Shown: piece after piece, positions 32,736-42,831 of the stretch | Position numbering within the stretch: the first letter of the stretch is position 1 | Layout: each line of letters begins with the position of its first letter | From: Tychonema sp. LEGE 07203 | GTDB lineage: Bacteria; Cyanobacteriota; Cyanobacteriia; Cyanobacteriales; Microcoleaceae | Assembly: GCF_015207285.1 (NCBI RefSeq) | Contig: NZ_JADEXD010000003.1 | Location: forward strand, 1-64,000 | DNA: 64,000 bases | Direction of reading: 5' to 3' | Made by a program: the position numbers and the translations under genes | Notes under the pieces: generated by a model | Database searches by the model: none | Told to the model about the DNA's origin: nothing | Seen by the model: only the letters and a program-made list of their open reading frames with translations

Positions 32736-34301
32736 CTATTGCAGAGGCAAAAATACGGTCATTACGTCGCCTTTTTCCGGGCGCTGACGAATTACCAATC
32801 TCCCCCCTGCAGCCCGAAATAAATTCTTAGTCACGCTCAAATTTAAGCTCAAACTTCCTGTTTCCGGCTGCACCATCAACAAAGGCCCGATCGACCTTAG
32901 AGGAGTATTAGTATTAGCGGCAAAAGTCGATTCGCCCTCAGCGTCAGGTAAGTGTTCCGATTCCAACTGCAATTTTAACTGATCGCCCGCCAAAGTCACC
33001 TCCACCTGAATGCGACTCCCCGAAGGCAAAGTTCGAGTAAAATTCTCAATCAAATTAGTTAAAACCTGATCCAACATTGTCGGATCGCTGACCACCGCCG
33101 GCAACTTTTTCGGTACAATTACTTCCAAAGTGTGGTTGCGCTGGCGAGCGGCATTTTGCCAGCGGGGAATACTGTTTTGCAGAACTTCACCGAGGGACAT
33201 TGCTGTGAGGTGTACCGCTGAATTTTTGGCTTGGGACATTTCCATTTCTACGGCGCGGAAAATTAAACCGAAGCGGTCAATTTGAGCCGTACATTCAGCG
33301 TCGATCGTTTCCAAACGCTTCACCACCACCGGATCGAGTTTGGGGCGTTTCAGCAGCAGCCGAGTCAGGGTGCGAATGGTAGCCAAAGGAGTGCGGACTT
33401 CGTGGGCGATCGCCTGCAGCAATTCCACCTCTTTAGTAGCATGAGGCAGATGAGACTTGCAATTGATATTTTGTCGCTCTTTCAAATCATCAACTTTTTC
33501 AGTTTTTACCCTCGCTACTTCGTCTTTCCCAACGGGCAAATTATGCAGCAGCAAGCGGGCGAACTGCGCGACAGTTTGATAGTTGGGAGCCACAGGCAAA
33601 AACTGTTGAAATAGCGCGTCTAGCTTAGTAGAATTATTAGCGGTTAATTGGCTGGCCGGCAAATTGATGCCGCCGTCAGCACTGGCAAGCAAACTGTCGC
33701 TTTCAGTCACCCTGCGCCGCAAAACTTCCCAAGCTTGGGCGACGATTTGCGGATCGAAAGAAAATAGAAAAGCCGGAATTCCCGCAGAATTTTCACCTAA
33801 AGCCATCACCAGACTAAAAGTAGCAGTTAAAACCAAACAAAACTGCTCCTTGGCTAAAGGATCGCCACTCGCCAAAGCCAGAGCCGGGACCGCTGCAGGC
33901 ACAGATATTTGCCGATCGGCAGCCGGTAGCAAAGCCAAAGTTTGTCTGGCGCGAAAAGACCACAAAGCTGCATCGCTGTCAGGAATACTGGTAAAAATCC
34001 AATTAGCAAAGCCACCAGCCACAGCCTGCTCTGTCAAAACCGAAGACGGGCCGGACAAAACCAATCCCTGACAGGAATTGGGATTTGGGGAGAAACAGTG
34101 TTTTTCGAGAGCGAGGATTTGATTCAAAGCGGCGATCGCCCCGTACCATTCCTGTTGAGCCTTCAGCCTAGGGGCCGCACGCATCGAGGGACACTTCGGG
34201 CGGCCGTTTTCCCTTGCCAACGTCGGATCGGGACTGAGGTCATTTTCAGAGCCAGAGGAGGCTAAAATTTCGCTGATTGTCGGTAGAAAGTAAGTATTCA
34301 C
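32736..34301 (-). CDS. Sensor histidine kinase with degenerate ATP-binding domain
   Basis: A 521-aa protein without membrane segments. His300 in the H-box LLQAIAHEVRTPLATIRTL is clear. The C-terminal HATPase region keeps an N-box (LDQVLTNLIEN) and a final LSVTKNLFRAAGGRLVIRQR-type segment, but I cannot find the DxGxG (G1) box: the expected position reads LKLQLESEHLPDAEGE. The N-terminal half (~50-250) resembles a degenerate GAF/DICT-like sensor but is unassigned. The frame opens with GTG at 34301; an ATG at 34184 (residue 40) is an alternative. It is divergent from tldD. Confidence 0.82.
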   Translation of the reverse strand: MNTYFLPTISEILASSGSENDLSPDPTLARENGRPKCPSMRAAPRLKAQQEWYGAIAALNQILALEKHCFSPNPNSCQGLVLSGPSSVLTEQAVAGGFANWIFTSIPDSDAALWSFRARQTLALLPAADRQISVPAAVPALALASGDPLAKEQFCLVLTATFSLVMALGENSAGIPAFLFSFDPQIVAQAWEVLRRRVTESDSLLASADGGINLPASQLTANNSTKLDALFQQFLPVAPNYQTVAQFARLLLHNLPVGKDEVARVKTEKVDDLKERQNINCKSHLPHATKEVELLQAIAHEVRTPLATIRTLTRLLLKRPKLDPVVVKRLETIDAECTAQIDRFGLIFRAVEMEMSQAKNSAVHLTAMSLGEVLQNSIPRWQNAARQRNHTLEVIVPKKLPAVVSDPTMLDQVLTNLIENFTRTLPSGSRIQVEVTLAGDQLKLQLESEHLPDAEGESTFAANTNTPLRSIGPLLMVQPETGSLSLNLSVTKNLFRAAGGRLVIRQRPEKGDVMTVFLPLQ

Positions 34302-34316
34302 AGTAGTTATAAACCA

Positions 34317-34334
34317 CCTTCACAGACGTGAAGG
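34317..34334. promoter_or_regulatory. Perfect 7-bp-arm palindrome upstream of the histidine kinase
   Basis: CCTTCAC-AGAC-GTGAAGG lies 16 bases before the GTG start in the divergent kinase/tldD gap; it could be an operator or a leader hairpin. Confidence 0.4.
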
Positions 34335-34541
34335 ATGAAGTATTTATTTATAGGAATGTTTAGGAGCAAGAATTCAAGCACCAGGGCGATCGAAAAAACC
34401 CGCCTAATTTCTTGCGCCTTGCTCCTCACCCACAGGATATCTATATTTGTCAGTTAACGATATTGGCAGAACCGTACCAATAAGTCGCAATCTCCGCGCT
34501 TGGGCCGATATTTTGGACGATCGCCCTAACAAAAGTGCAAA

Positions 34542-35975
34542 ATGGATGCAGTCAAACACCCTGCTTTCCTTATGCCCACCTCGATCGCCGACTCAAAAAA
34601 TCTGCTGTCAGACTTAATGGCACGCTACCGCAACCAAGTAGATTATCTAGCAATTCGGCTCGAAGAAGCCGAAGGAACCGACATCCTGCTGCGGGGCGAA
34701 AAAATTGAAACCCTCAGCGAAGGAATCTCAATTGGAGGCCAAGTCAGAGCTTGTCACAAAGGCGGCTGGGGCTTTGCCAGTTTCAACCGACTTTCCACCC
34801 TCACCGAAAGAATCGAAGAAGCCATCACCGCGGCCAAACTGATCGGCGAAGAAGAAACAATTCTCGCGCCAGTAACGCCCGTACAGGACACTTGCTTCCT
34901 GCCGCTGACAGGAACAGACCCCCGTCTGGTGCCCTTAATTGACAAAAAGCAATTGTGCGATCGCTACGGAGCCATTTTACGCAGCATAGACCCCCGCATC
35001 GCCACCATCTCCGTGCGCTACGGCGACAGCACCCAGCGCATCATCCTCGCCACATCCGAAGGCACCATGCTCGAACAAGGTTGGGCAGACATGGAAATGC
35101 GCTTTGCCGCCACAGCCCGCAGCGGGGAAACCGTACAAACCGGCCGCGAAACCACAGGTTCCCGCAAAGCTTACGAAGATTTAATGGAACTGGAAACCCA
35201 AGTTCGCAGCGCCGCCGGGCGCGCCGTAGACTCCCTAGCCTTACCCCCCGTCCAAGGCAACACTTACACCGTCGTCATCGATCCAATACTCACCGGATTG
35301 TTCGTCCACGAAGCCTTCGGACACCTTTCCGAAGCCGACATGGCCTACGAAAACCCCGATATTTTGGAAGTGATGACCCTCGGCCGCCAGTTCGGCCCGA
35401 AAAACTTGCAAATTTTCGACGGTGCCGCGCCGGAGGGACACCGAGGCAGCTATTACTACGACGATGAAGGTACTCCGGCGACTACTACTCAGTTAATTAA
35501 AGACGGCGCATTAGTCGGGCGGCTGCACTCGCGGGAAACAGCGGGTAAGTTGGGAGAAACGCCTACGGGTAATGCTCGCTGTTTGAATTATCACTATCCG
35601 CCGATCGTCCGCATGACTAATACTTGGATCGAAAGAGGCGATACGCCGGTGCCGGACTTATTTTCTGGGATCGAAGAAGGAGTTTACGCGCGCAATTGGC
35701 AAGGCGGGATGACTAACGGCGAAATGTTTACTTTTGGCGCTGGGGAAGCTTGGATGATTCGCAATGGCGAATTGGCCGAACCTGTGCGGGATGTGACTCT
35801 TTCGGGTAATGTTTTCAGCACTTTAGCCGATATTGAGGCGATCGGCGACGATTTTTACTGGGATGAATCCGGCGGCTGCGGCAAAGGAGGACAAAGCGGT
35901 TTACCCGTAGGCTGCGGCGGCCCGAGTTTGCGGATTCGCGACGTGGTTGTGGGCGGCGAAGCTGCCCCAGAGTAA
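34542..35975 (+). CDS. tldD: TldD/PmbA-family metalloprotease subunit
   Basis: A 477-aa cytoplasmic zinc protease subunit. The metal-binding motif HEAFGHLSEAD (His256, His261) of TldD is present, with the flanking YTVVIDPILTGLFVHEAF and a Gly/Cys-rich C-terminal region (GGCGKGGQSGLPVGCGGPS). TldD works with TldE (PmbA) to process peptides, such as microcin precursors or CcdA in enterobacteria; in cyanobacteria its substrates are unknown. TldE is not in the window. The ATG at 34542 is used; the ATG at 34572 (MPTSIADSKN) gives a product closer to the family's usual N-terminus. A strong terminator follows. Confidence 0.93.
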   Translation: MDAVKHPAFLMPTSIADSKNLLSDLMARYRNQVDYLAIRLEEAEGTDILLRGEKIETLSEGISIGGQVRACHKGGWGFASFNRLSTLTERIEEAITAAKLIGEEETILAPVTPVQDTCFLPLTGTDPRLVPLIDKKQLCDRYGAILRSIDPRIATISVRYGDSTQRIILATSEGTMLEQGWADMEMRFAATARSGETVQTGRETTGSRKAYEDLMELETQVRSAAGRAVDSLALPPVQGNTYTVVIDPILTGLFVHEAFGHLSEADMAYENPDILEVMTLGRQFGPKNLQIFDGAAPEGHRGSYYYDDEGTPATTTQLIKDGALVGRLHSRETAGKLGETPTGNARCLNYHYPPIVRMTNTWIERGDTPVPDLFSGIEEGVYARNWQGGMTNGEMFTFGAGEAWMIRNGELAEPVRDVTLSGNVFSTLADIEAIGDDFYWDESGGCGKGGQSGLPVGCGGPSLRIRDVVVGGEAAPE

Positions 35976-35994
35976 AGCATCAAAATAAAAAATC

Positions 35995-36042
35995 AAGGTA
36001 AAGCCGAAGATTCCTACCCGCGCTTTACCTTAATTTTTTTTT
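35995..36042 (+). terminator. Rho-independent terminator of tldD
   Basis: AAGGTAAAGC (35995-36004) and GCTTTACCTT (36022-36031) form a perfect 10-bp stem, followed by AATTTTTTTTTT. Confidence 0.9.
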
Positions 36043-36070
36043 GGGGCAAAAACATTCTTTTTTTGACGGT

Positions 36071-36274
36071 TTATCTGCCGCTGCCCCGTTCGGGCAAGGT
36101 ATCTTTGTCGGTATCTGCATGAAAGCTTTGAGTGTCGAATCGAGGGGTGATAATTTCCGAAGCAGAGCTGTCTTGAGATAAAAAGGTCGATCGACTTTCT
36201 AAGCTTTGAGCGTTAACTGCGGTGGCGCTCAGTAACAGGCTTGACATCATAATGGAAGAGTAAACGCGCATCAT
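36071..36274 (-). CDS. Small secreted protein, 67 aa
   Basis: From the ATG at 36274 the product starts MMRVYSSIMMSSLLLSATAV, then NAQSLES: a signal peptide with likely cleavage after VNA. The mature part is about 44 residues, polar and acidic (LSQDSSASEIITPRFDTQSF...LPERGSGR), without cysteines or recognisable domain. The frame can be extended to a GTG at 36313, which would put charged residues before the signal, so the internal ATG pair is preferred. Function unknown. Confidence 0.55.
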   Translation of the reverse strand: MMRVYSSIMMSSLLLSATAVNAQSLESRSTFLSQDSSASEIITPRFDTQSFHADTDKDTLPERGSGR

Positions 36275-36736
36275 AAAATTGGGTGTTTGTATTTTCCACT
36301 TCTTGATACGCACCCTCTACTCTGATATCAGGGTAAAATTTGGAATTGCGGCGAAATCATCAGTTAGTAATTGACGGCATCTGCGATTGTTTTGAGTTTT
36401 CGTCAAAAGGGGGTAAAACCCCTCATTCAACTCGCTGATGCGCTCGTAAGTTCGAGTTTTCGTCCAATTGCTCGATCGCAAAATTATTCAACGTTTGGTT
36501 TTTTTTAAATCCTCTTGAAACAAGCAAACAAACACCGCAAATTGTAACTTTTTGCGAATCTTCAGATTAAGTTCATAATTTATTGATAAAGAATTTTTCG
36601 GCAACAATGGGTCACGATTAATAACCGGTAAAGCTGATTGCATAAATTTTTGATCGCGAAACCGCAGATATCAGGCAGATAAATACAGATAAACGCAGAT
36701 AAATTTATTTTGTAGCAGATGCCTAAATCTCAAATA
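36275..36736. other. AT-rich spacer with short repeats
   Basis: No supported gene. Includes AGGGGGTAAAACCCCT hairpin near 36404, two GAGTTTTCGTC copies, and a dispersed AACCGCAGATA...CAGATAAACGCAGATAA repeat at 36659-36704 that recurs at 42775-42818. Confidence 0.55.
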
Positions 36737-37366
36737 TCAAATCTTTAATCGACTCAGTTGTTTGTCTACCTGCACGAACAGCGAGTCGAGGGTTGAGGAG
36801 TTATCCAAAACAACATCGGCTTGTTGGCACTTTTGAGCTAGCGGCATCTGAGCGCGAATCCGGGCATTCGCCCGATCGCAATTCAAGCCATCTCGCTGCA
36901 TTAAACGTTCTAACTGCACTTCGGGCGAACAGTACACCACCCAAATTTCGGTACACAAATCAGTCATGTTAGCTTCAAACAACAGCGGCACTGCCAAAAC
37001 TACTGTCAATGTATTTGGTGATACCGGATTCTGTGCAGCAATGCAGTTTTGAGTTTCTTCAACTAAGCGGCGGCGCACATAAGGGTGAATCTGTTGTTCC
37101 AACCACTGCCGTTCGGCTGCGTTACAAAAAATAATATTTCCCAACTCCGGGCGATTTAAATTGCCGCCGGGGAGCAAAATTGTAGCGCCGTATCGTTCTA
37201 CAATAGAGTCGAGTATTGGCGAACCGGGTTGCACGGCTTCGCGGGCGTAAATATCGGCATCTAAAATCGGAAATCCACAGGCATCTGCCAGATAATTAGA
37301 TATAGCGGTTTTTCCGGTGGCGATGCCCCCTGTTAAACCGATCGCGCGGACAACTCGATCGCTCAT
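36737..37366 (-). CDS. coaE: Dephospho-CoA kinase
   Basis: The last enzyme of coenzyme A synthesis phosphorylates the 3'-OH of dephospho-CoA. The 209-aa length is normal. Walker A IGLTGGIATGKTAIS (residues 9-23), DADIYAREAVQPGSP for the substrate-binding DAD motif (35-49), and VLAVPLLFEANM with LMQRDGLNCDRANARIRAQ (the lid). The ATG at 37366 leaves the P-loop near the N-terminus as expected. It is divergent from the CHAT-domain gene. Confidence 0.95.
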   Translation of the reverse strand: MSDRVVRAIGLTGGIATGKTAISNYLADACGFPILDADIYAREAVQPGSPILDSIVERYGATILLPGGNLNRPELGNIIFCNAAERQWLEQQIHPYVRRRLVEETQNCIAAQNPVSPNTLTVVLAVPLLFEANMTDLCTEIWVVYCSPEVQLERLMQRDGLNCDRANARIRAQMPLAQKCQQADVVLDNSSTLDSLFVQVDKQLSRLKI

Positions 37367-37576
37367 AATTTTCTCTTTGTTTAAACAAAACTGTGTGTTT
37401 CGACACTTGGTCTATGTGTTTGCTATGTTGGTGACACAATCAAAATTAGACTTAAAATTGGAAATTTGCGATCGAGAGCTAGCGTTAGGAATTGTCAGCA
37501 TTGGGGTGCGATCGACTCTTTTTTAGCTAAAATCTCCATTTTTAACTCGAATTTAAGTCTAGATCGAGGCAAACCT

Positions 37577-40500
37577 ATGAATGCTCAACGTGCTGTGCGA
37601 TCGATTCTGACAGCAATTCCCCTGGCTGGATTTTTGATATTAGATTTTTTGCCCAACCTGGTTTTCCTCAAAGAAAACAGCAGGGGATGGGCGATTGTAG
37701 CAATTTATCCCCAATCTCAAATTGCTGCAGCACAGTCGATCGTTCCAGCAGCAGAGGGCACCGGCACCGCCATCGCCCCAAAACCGGGAGCTCGCTACGA
37801 CATTACAGGCGGCACAGCCTCGCGAGACGGAGCAAATCTGTTCCACAGTTTTACTCGATTCGGCTTGAATTCTGGCGAAACTGCCAATTTTCTCTCCAAC
37901 CCAGCCATTAAAAATATCCTCGGCCGCGTTGTCGGCGGCGACGCTTCGTTAATTAACGGTTTAATTCAAGTTAGCGGCGGCAATTCTAACTTGTACCTGA
38001 TGAACCCCGCAGGGATTATTTTCGGAACCAATGCCCGACTCGACGTGTCCGGGTCTTTTTTTGCTACCACCGCTAGCGGTATCGGTTTTGACAGCGGCTG
38101 GTTCAACGGTACGGGGGCGAACGACTACGCGGCCCTCGTCGGAGAGCCTAATACTTTTGCTTTTGGCGCGCAGTCGGGGAGTATTGTCAATGCCGGCGAT
38201 TTGGCTGTCGGAAGCAGGCAAAATTTGACTTTGCTGGGCGGTACTGTCATCAGTACCGGGAAACTTTCAGCCCCCGGCGGTCAAATTACTGTGGCGGCCG
38301 TCCCTGGCGAAAATCGCGTGCGGTTGAGTCAAAACGGACTTTTGCTGAGTTTAGAATTTACTCCGGGTGCGGGAGTGTCGGGTGCGAAAACTTTGCCTTT
38401 TTCTCCCCTGAGTTTGCCTCGACTGCTTTCGGGCCCCGGCGTTGCTGAGGCTACGGGTATAAGTACGAACGATCGCGGTGAAGTCGTGCTGACGGGCGGC
38501 CAAACAGTGCCTGCAATGGCTGGAACTGCGCTGGTATCGGGTGCTGCGGACGTGTCTGCTGGGGGGGGCGCGGGAGGCAGTATCAGCGTGTTGGGCGACA
38601 AGGTAGGGCTGTTGGGAGCGAAGATTGATGCTTCGGGGGCCGACGGCGGCGGAACGGTGCGGATCGGCGGAGATTACCGGGGCGAGGGAACTGTGCCGAA
38701 TGCGATGATGACTTATGTGGATGGCAAAAGTTCGATCGCCACCAACGCCACAGACTCCGGTAACGGCGGCAGAGTTTTTGTCTGGGCGGACAACACTGCA
38801 GCATTTTTGGGCAGCATCAGCGCGACGGGCGTTTCTCCAACTGGCGGCAGCGGCGGTACCGGCGGGTTTGTGGAAGTTTCGGGCAAGCAAAGATTGATTT
38901 TTGACGGTAAAGTCGATACTTCCGGCACAAATGGTTTGGGGACTTTGCTGCTAGATCCGGAGAATATTTTAATTACAGATTCCGAAGCAGCGGCGGGTGA
39001 TGCGGAAATTATTGCTAACAATAATATTTTGGCAGGAACTCCACCGGGACAGTTAAATAATTCCGATGCTTCGCTGACAATTTCTACCAGAGCTTTGGAA
39101 AGTCTGTCTGGGACGGCAAATGTGGTTCTGGAAGCGCTCAACGATATTAAAATTGCTGATTTGGACGGTAAGTTGAGCTTTGCGGCCACTACTGGTTCGG
39201 TGACTTTCACGGCAGATGCCGATCGCAGCGGTGCGGGTGCTTTTTCGATGAATCCTAGAGATACAATTAGCACGGCGGGCGGCGCGATCGCCATTTCCGG
39301 CAGTCAAATTACGGCGGGCAATTTGTCGAGCAACGGCGGAAATATTAGTTTGATAAGTCCGGGAACAACGGTTGCTAACAATATTTCGGCATCTGATTCT
39401 AGCAGCGGTACTAGCGGCAATATTGTGCTGGAAGGCCAAAACGTCACAGTCGAAAAAATTGATGCTAGCGGCTCTAAATCGGCGGCAAATGTAACTTTGA
39501 CGGCTAGGAACGTTCTGGGAGTGAGCTTCGTCGCAGGGGGTTCTGGAAACATTACTTTGACTGGTAATGAAATTAATTTGACTGGTGGCAATAATTCGAT
39601 CGGCGGTACTGGCTTTTTGGTAATGCAGCCTTGGAATCCCGGTCAAAATATTGCGATCGGCGGTTCTGGAGATGTCGGTACTAATATTTATTTGAATCTG
39701 ACAGCAAAGGACCTCGGAAGTTTGCAAAATGGGTTTGCTGGAATTACGATCGGCCGCAGCAACGGTAGCGGTGCGATTTTGATTGCTAACGATTTTACAT
39801 TTTATGACCCGCTAATTATTCAGTCGCCGGCGGGTTTGGGAACAATCACTACCACAAGTTCCCTGACAGGGGCAGACGATGCCTCAATTAATCTCAAAGC
39901 TGACGGCAATATCCGCATCGGAAATATCACTACTAACAATCAAGAAATTCGCATCGCCAGCACGACGGGGAATGTGACAACCGCTCAGCTACGCACGGGA
40001 AGTGGGCCCAGCATCAGCACTTCTGTCAATTCTTCCAAGCTGCCGCGCACGTCGGCTGGTGATGTGAGCGTTACGGCAGAGGGTACGGTGACTGCAGGCT
40101 CGATCGACACTAAGGGCGATATAGGGGGTAACGTGACGCTGACGGGCGCTGCGGGAGTGACAGCAGGGGCGATCGAAGCTGGCGGTTCCCATACAGGGGG
40201 AAATATTACTCTGACAGGTAATGAAATTGATTTGACGGGCGGTAAGAATTCGATCGCCAGCAACGGCAATTTGGTGCTGCAACCGTCCGATCCGGCTCAG
40301 AATATTACTATTGCCGGTGCTGCTGAGACTGAGGCTTTGGACTTGACTGCTGCAAAATTGAACTCGCTGCGGAACGGCTTTGCTTCCGTAGCGATCGGCC
40401 GTGCTGACGGTAGCGGCACGATCGCTATTGTTCCGCCCACAACAGCACCAAATTCAACAAATTCTACACCAGTCCCAGCGGTGACATTTCAAGACTCGAC

Positions 40501-42715
40501 GACGATCCGATCGCCTTTTGGCACCGGCGCGATCGCGGGAATGGGTGCGATCGCCGGTACTGATAACGCCACAATTTCTCTGATCGCAGGTACTGTCGCT
40601 GTCGGAGACGTTACCTCGAATGGGGGGATTAATATCACTAGCAGTCAGGGTAGCTTAACTGCTGGTGTTGTTTCATCTCGATCGGCGAACGGGGCGGGGG
40701 GCGATATCAACATCCGCAGCGCCGGTGGGGTAGCAGCGGGCAATGTCAATGCTTTCGGTGCCAAAAACGGCGGCAATATCTCGATCGCCGCGCCGGGCCA
40801 GATCGTGACGGGGGCACTCAATTCGAGTTCGGAGTCGGGAAGTGCCGGCTCGATCGAGATTAACGGGCAAAAAGATGTTGAAGTTGCTTCGATCAAAGCT
40901 CGCGGCAATACCGGCGGCGATGTCGCAATCGATGCGGGAGGAGTGTTTCGGGCGGCGGGAACTGGAACGGCTGCCGATCGCCCATCGAGCGTTAGCATTT
41001 CTACAGACGGGCAGGTGCGATCGGGTTCGCTGACTTTGCTGCAAAGCAGTTGCCGCTCGGGAAACTGCAAGGCGGCGACTGTGGCGGCGGGAAACTCGAA
41101 GCCGACGACTGTCGAATCGTCAACTGCGACACCGCTGGCGATCGAGCCTCCTCCGGCAGCAACTACCACTGTGGAACTGAAAACTACAGGCACTTCTCAA
41201 CAAATTGTCCTTCAGACACCCTCCGCGTCTGCGCCCAAGAGCAGTACCGCAAATGTCTCGCCAGAACCTGCTGCTGCGCCTGTGGAGGTGCTGCCGAACG
41301 AAACCGATTCCCCCTCCCCATCCTCCTCTGTACTGCTGTTGTCGCGGGTGTTAAATGCCGATGGGGCCGCGCCTGCGGCAACAGAAAACGGCAGCGCGGC
41401 GACAGCACAGAAGCCCGCGAGTGGTGGAAATATAGAAAGTATCGGAAATGTGAGGGTTCCTGAGATTTCTCGATCGAGTGCGATGCAAATAAGTCCGATC
41501 GACTCTGTGCAGCAAAGGGATAAAATTCAGGGCCAGGAATTTGAACGTTATTTTGGTGGCAATCTCGCTCAAAAGTCGGTCACGCCGCAAAGTATCCGAG
41601 ATACTCTCAGCAGTGTCGATCGCTTGACAGGGGTTAAGCCGGCGATTGTTTATGTGTGGGCGAAAGAGCAACATTTAGAACTTGTGTTATTCTTGCCCGA
41701 CGGCAAAAGTGTTTTTAAAACCGTGTCTGTAAGCCGCGAGACTGTGTTGGAAGTTGCCAAAGAATTCACTAATGCTGTGAGAGCTCCTAGGAGATTGAAT
41801 GCTGCTGATTATAAGGCACCAGCCCAGAAACTTTATCAGTGGTTAATTGCACCGCTGCAACCGGAATTGCAGGCGAACAAAATTAACACCTTGGTGTTTT
41901 CGATGGATGCCGGTTTGCGAACTTTGCCTTTGGCTGCTCTTTTTGACGGCAAACAGTTTTTGGTAGAAAAGTACAGTTTGGGGCTGATTCCGAGTTTGAG
42001 TTTGACTGATACTCGCTATGCCGATGTTAAAGGTTCGGAAGTTTTGGCGATGGGTGCGTCGAAATTTCCGGCAAAATACGATCAAAATCCTCTGCCTGCG
42101 GTGCCGCTGGAAATATCGACAATTGTGGGCAAGATTTGGCCCGGTTCGTCTTTTCTCAATGAAGCTTTTACTCTGGGAAATTTGAAGGATAAGCGCAATC
42201 AACCGCAATACAAAATTATTCATTTAGCTACTCACGGCGATTTTCAGCCTGGGGGTGCCGAAAATTCTTACATTCAGTTTTGGGATACTAAGTTGCGGTT
42301 GAATCAGTTGAATCAGTTGAAGTTATCTAACCCGCAGGTGGAGTTGTTGGTTTTGAGTGCGTGCACTACGGCGGTGGGTGACGAACAGGCTGAGTTGGGG
42401 TTTGCGGGGTTGGCGGTGCACGCTGGGGTAAAATCTGCTCTGGCGAGTTTGTGGTATGTGTCAGATGCGGGTACTTTGGGGCTGATGACTGAGTTTTACC
42501 AGCAGTTACGCACCGCGCCGATTAAGGCTGAGGCTTTGCGTCAAGCGCAGTTGGCGATGCTGCGGGGTGAAGTGCGGTTGCAAGACGGTTATTTGGTGCG
42601 ATCGGGCAACAATCAAGCTCTGCCTTTGCCGTCGGAGTTGGCCGCCAGGGGCGATCGAAATTTGTCGCATCCCTATTATTGGGCTGCTTTTACCATGATC
42701 GGTTCGCCTTGGTAG
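37577..42715 (+). CDS. TPS-domain (filamentous hemagglutinin-like) protein with C-terminal CHAT protease
   Basis: A 1712-aa exported protein. It starts with a hydrophobic signal (AVRSILTAIPLAGFLILDFL), then a two-partner-secretion carbohydrate-binding domain (about 71-300) with NLFHSF, SNPAIKNILGRVVGG, NPAGIIFG and VSGSF. A beta-helix-type Gly/Asn/Ser-rich body follows, containing two related ~170-residue repeats (starting near 655 and 870 with GNITLTGNEI(N/D)LTGG). After a Ser/Pro/Ala linker comes a CHAT caspase-like protease (about 1355-1712) with His1553 in IHLATHGDF and Cys1596 in LVLSACTTA. A TTG-initiated extension to 37466 is unlikely, since the signal would be displaced. No TpsB transporter lies nearby. 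Confidence 0.92.
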   Translation: MNAQRAVRSILTAIPLAGFLILDFLPNLVFLKENSRGWAIVAIYPQSQIAAAQSIVPAAEGTGTAIAPKPGARYDITGGTASRDGANLFHSFTRFGLNSGETANFLSNPAIKNILGRVVGGDASLINGLIQVSGGNSNLYLMNPAGIIFGTNARLDVSGSFFATTASGIGFDSGWFNGTGANDYAALVGEPNTFAFGAQSGSIVNAGDLAVGSRQNLTLLGGTVISTGKLSAPGGQITVAAVPGENRVRLSQNGLLLSLEFTPGAGVSGAKTLPFSPLSLPRLLSGPGVAEATGISTNDRGEVVLTGGQTVPAMAGTALVSGAADVSAGGGAGGSISVLGDKVGLLGAKIDASGADGGGTVRIGGDYRGEGTVPNAMMTYVDGKSSIATNATDSGNGGRVFVWADNTAAFLGSISATGVSPTGGSGGTGGFVEVSGKQRLIFDGKVDTSGTNGLGTLLLDPENILITDSEAAAGDAEIIANNNILAGTPPGQLNNSDASLTISTRALESLSGTANVVLEALNDIKIADLDGKLSFAATTGSVTFTADADRSGAGAFSMNPRDTISTAGGAIAISGSQITAGNLSSNGGNISLISPGTTVANNISASDSSSGTSGNIVLEGQNVTVEKIDASGSKSAANVTLTARNVLGVSFVAGGSGNITLTGNEINLTGGNNSIGGTGFLVMQPWNPGQNIAIGGSGDVGTNIYLNLTAKDLGSLQNGFAGITIGRSNGSGAILIANDFTFYDPLIIQSPAGLGTITTTSSLTGADDASINLKADGNIRIGNITTNNQEIRIASTTGNVTTAQLRTGSGPSISTSVNSSKLPRTSAGDVSVTAEGTVTAGSIDTKGDIGGNVTLTGAAGVTAGAIEAGGSHTGGNITLTGNEIDLTGGKNSIASNGNLVLQPSDPAQNITIAGAAETEALDLTAAKLNSLRNGFASVAIGRADGSGTIAIVPPTTAPNSTNSTPVPAVTFQDSTTIRSPFGTGAIAGMGAIAGTDNATISLIAGTVAVGDVTSNGGINITSSQGSLTAGVVSSRSANGAGGDINIRSAGGVAAGNVNAFGAKNGGNISIAAPGQIVTGALNSSSESGSAGSIEINGQKDVEVASIKARGNTGGDVAIDAGGVFRAAGTGTAADRPSSVSISTDGQVRSGSLTLLQSSCRSGNCKAATVAAGNSKPTTVESSTATPLAIEPPPAATTTVELKTTGTSQQIVLQTPSASAPKSSTANVSPEPAAAPVEVLPNETDSPSPSSSVLLLSRVLNADGAAPAATENGSAATAQKPASGGNIESIGNVRVPEISRSSAMQISPIDSVQQRDKIQGQEFERYFGGNLAQKSVTPQSIRDTLSSVDRLTGVKPAIVYVWAKEQHLELVLFLPDGKSVFKTVSVSRETVLEVAKEFTNAVRAPRRLNAADYKAPAQKLYQWLIAPLQPELQANKINTLVFSMDAGLRTLPLAALFDGKQFLVEKYSLGLIPSLSLTDTRYADVKGSEVLAMGASKFPAKYDQNPLPAVPLEISTIVGKIWPGSSFLNEAFTLGNLKDKRNQPQYKIIHLATHGDFQPGGAENSYIQFWDTKLRLNQLNQLKLSNPQVELLVLSACTTAVGDEQAELGFAGLAVHAGVKSALASLWYVSDAGTLGLMTEFYQQLRTAPIKAEALRQAQLAMLRGEVRLQDGYLVRSGNNQALPLPSELAARGDRNLSHPYYWAAFTMIGSPW

Positions 42716-42774
42716 TTCATATTTGATATGACTGTTGAGAGTTGAGAGTTGACTGCTATACACGATCTTTTTTT

Positions 42775-42818
42775 AACCGCAGATACAGGCAGATTAACAC
42801 AGATTAACGCAGATGAAT
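42775..42818. repeat. Dispersed AACCGCAGATACAGGCAGAT repeat
   Basis: AACCGCAGATACAGGCAGAT followed by ACACAGATTAACGCAGATGA matches the copy at 36659-36704 with few changes. Confidence 0.75.
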
Positions 42819-42831
42819 TAGAGCGATTTTT

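Noticed and set aside
34955-35467. 170-aa Arg/His-rich frame
   Set aside because: Shadow of tldD in another frame; composition (RHHRR-type) is typical of a GC-skewed shadow.
38351-39727. Several long minus-strand frames opposite the CHAT-domain gene
   Set aside because: Antisense shadows of a strongly coding beta-helix gene with periodic codons; no domain signatures.
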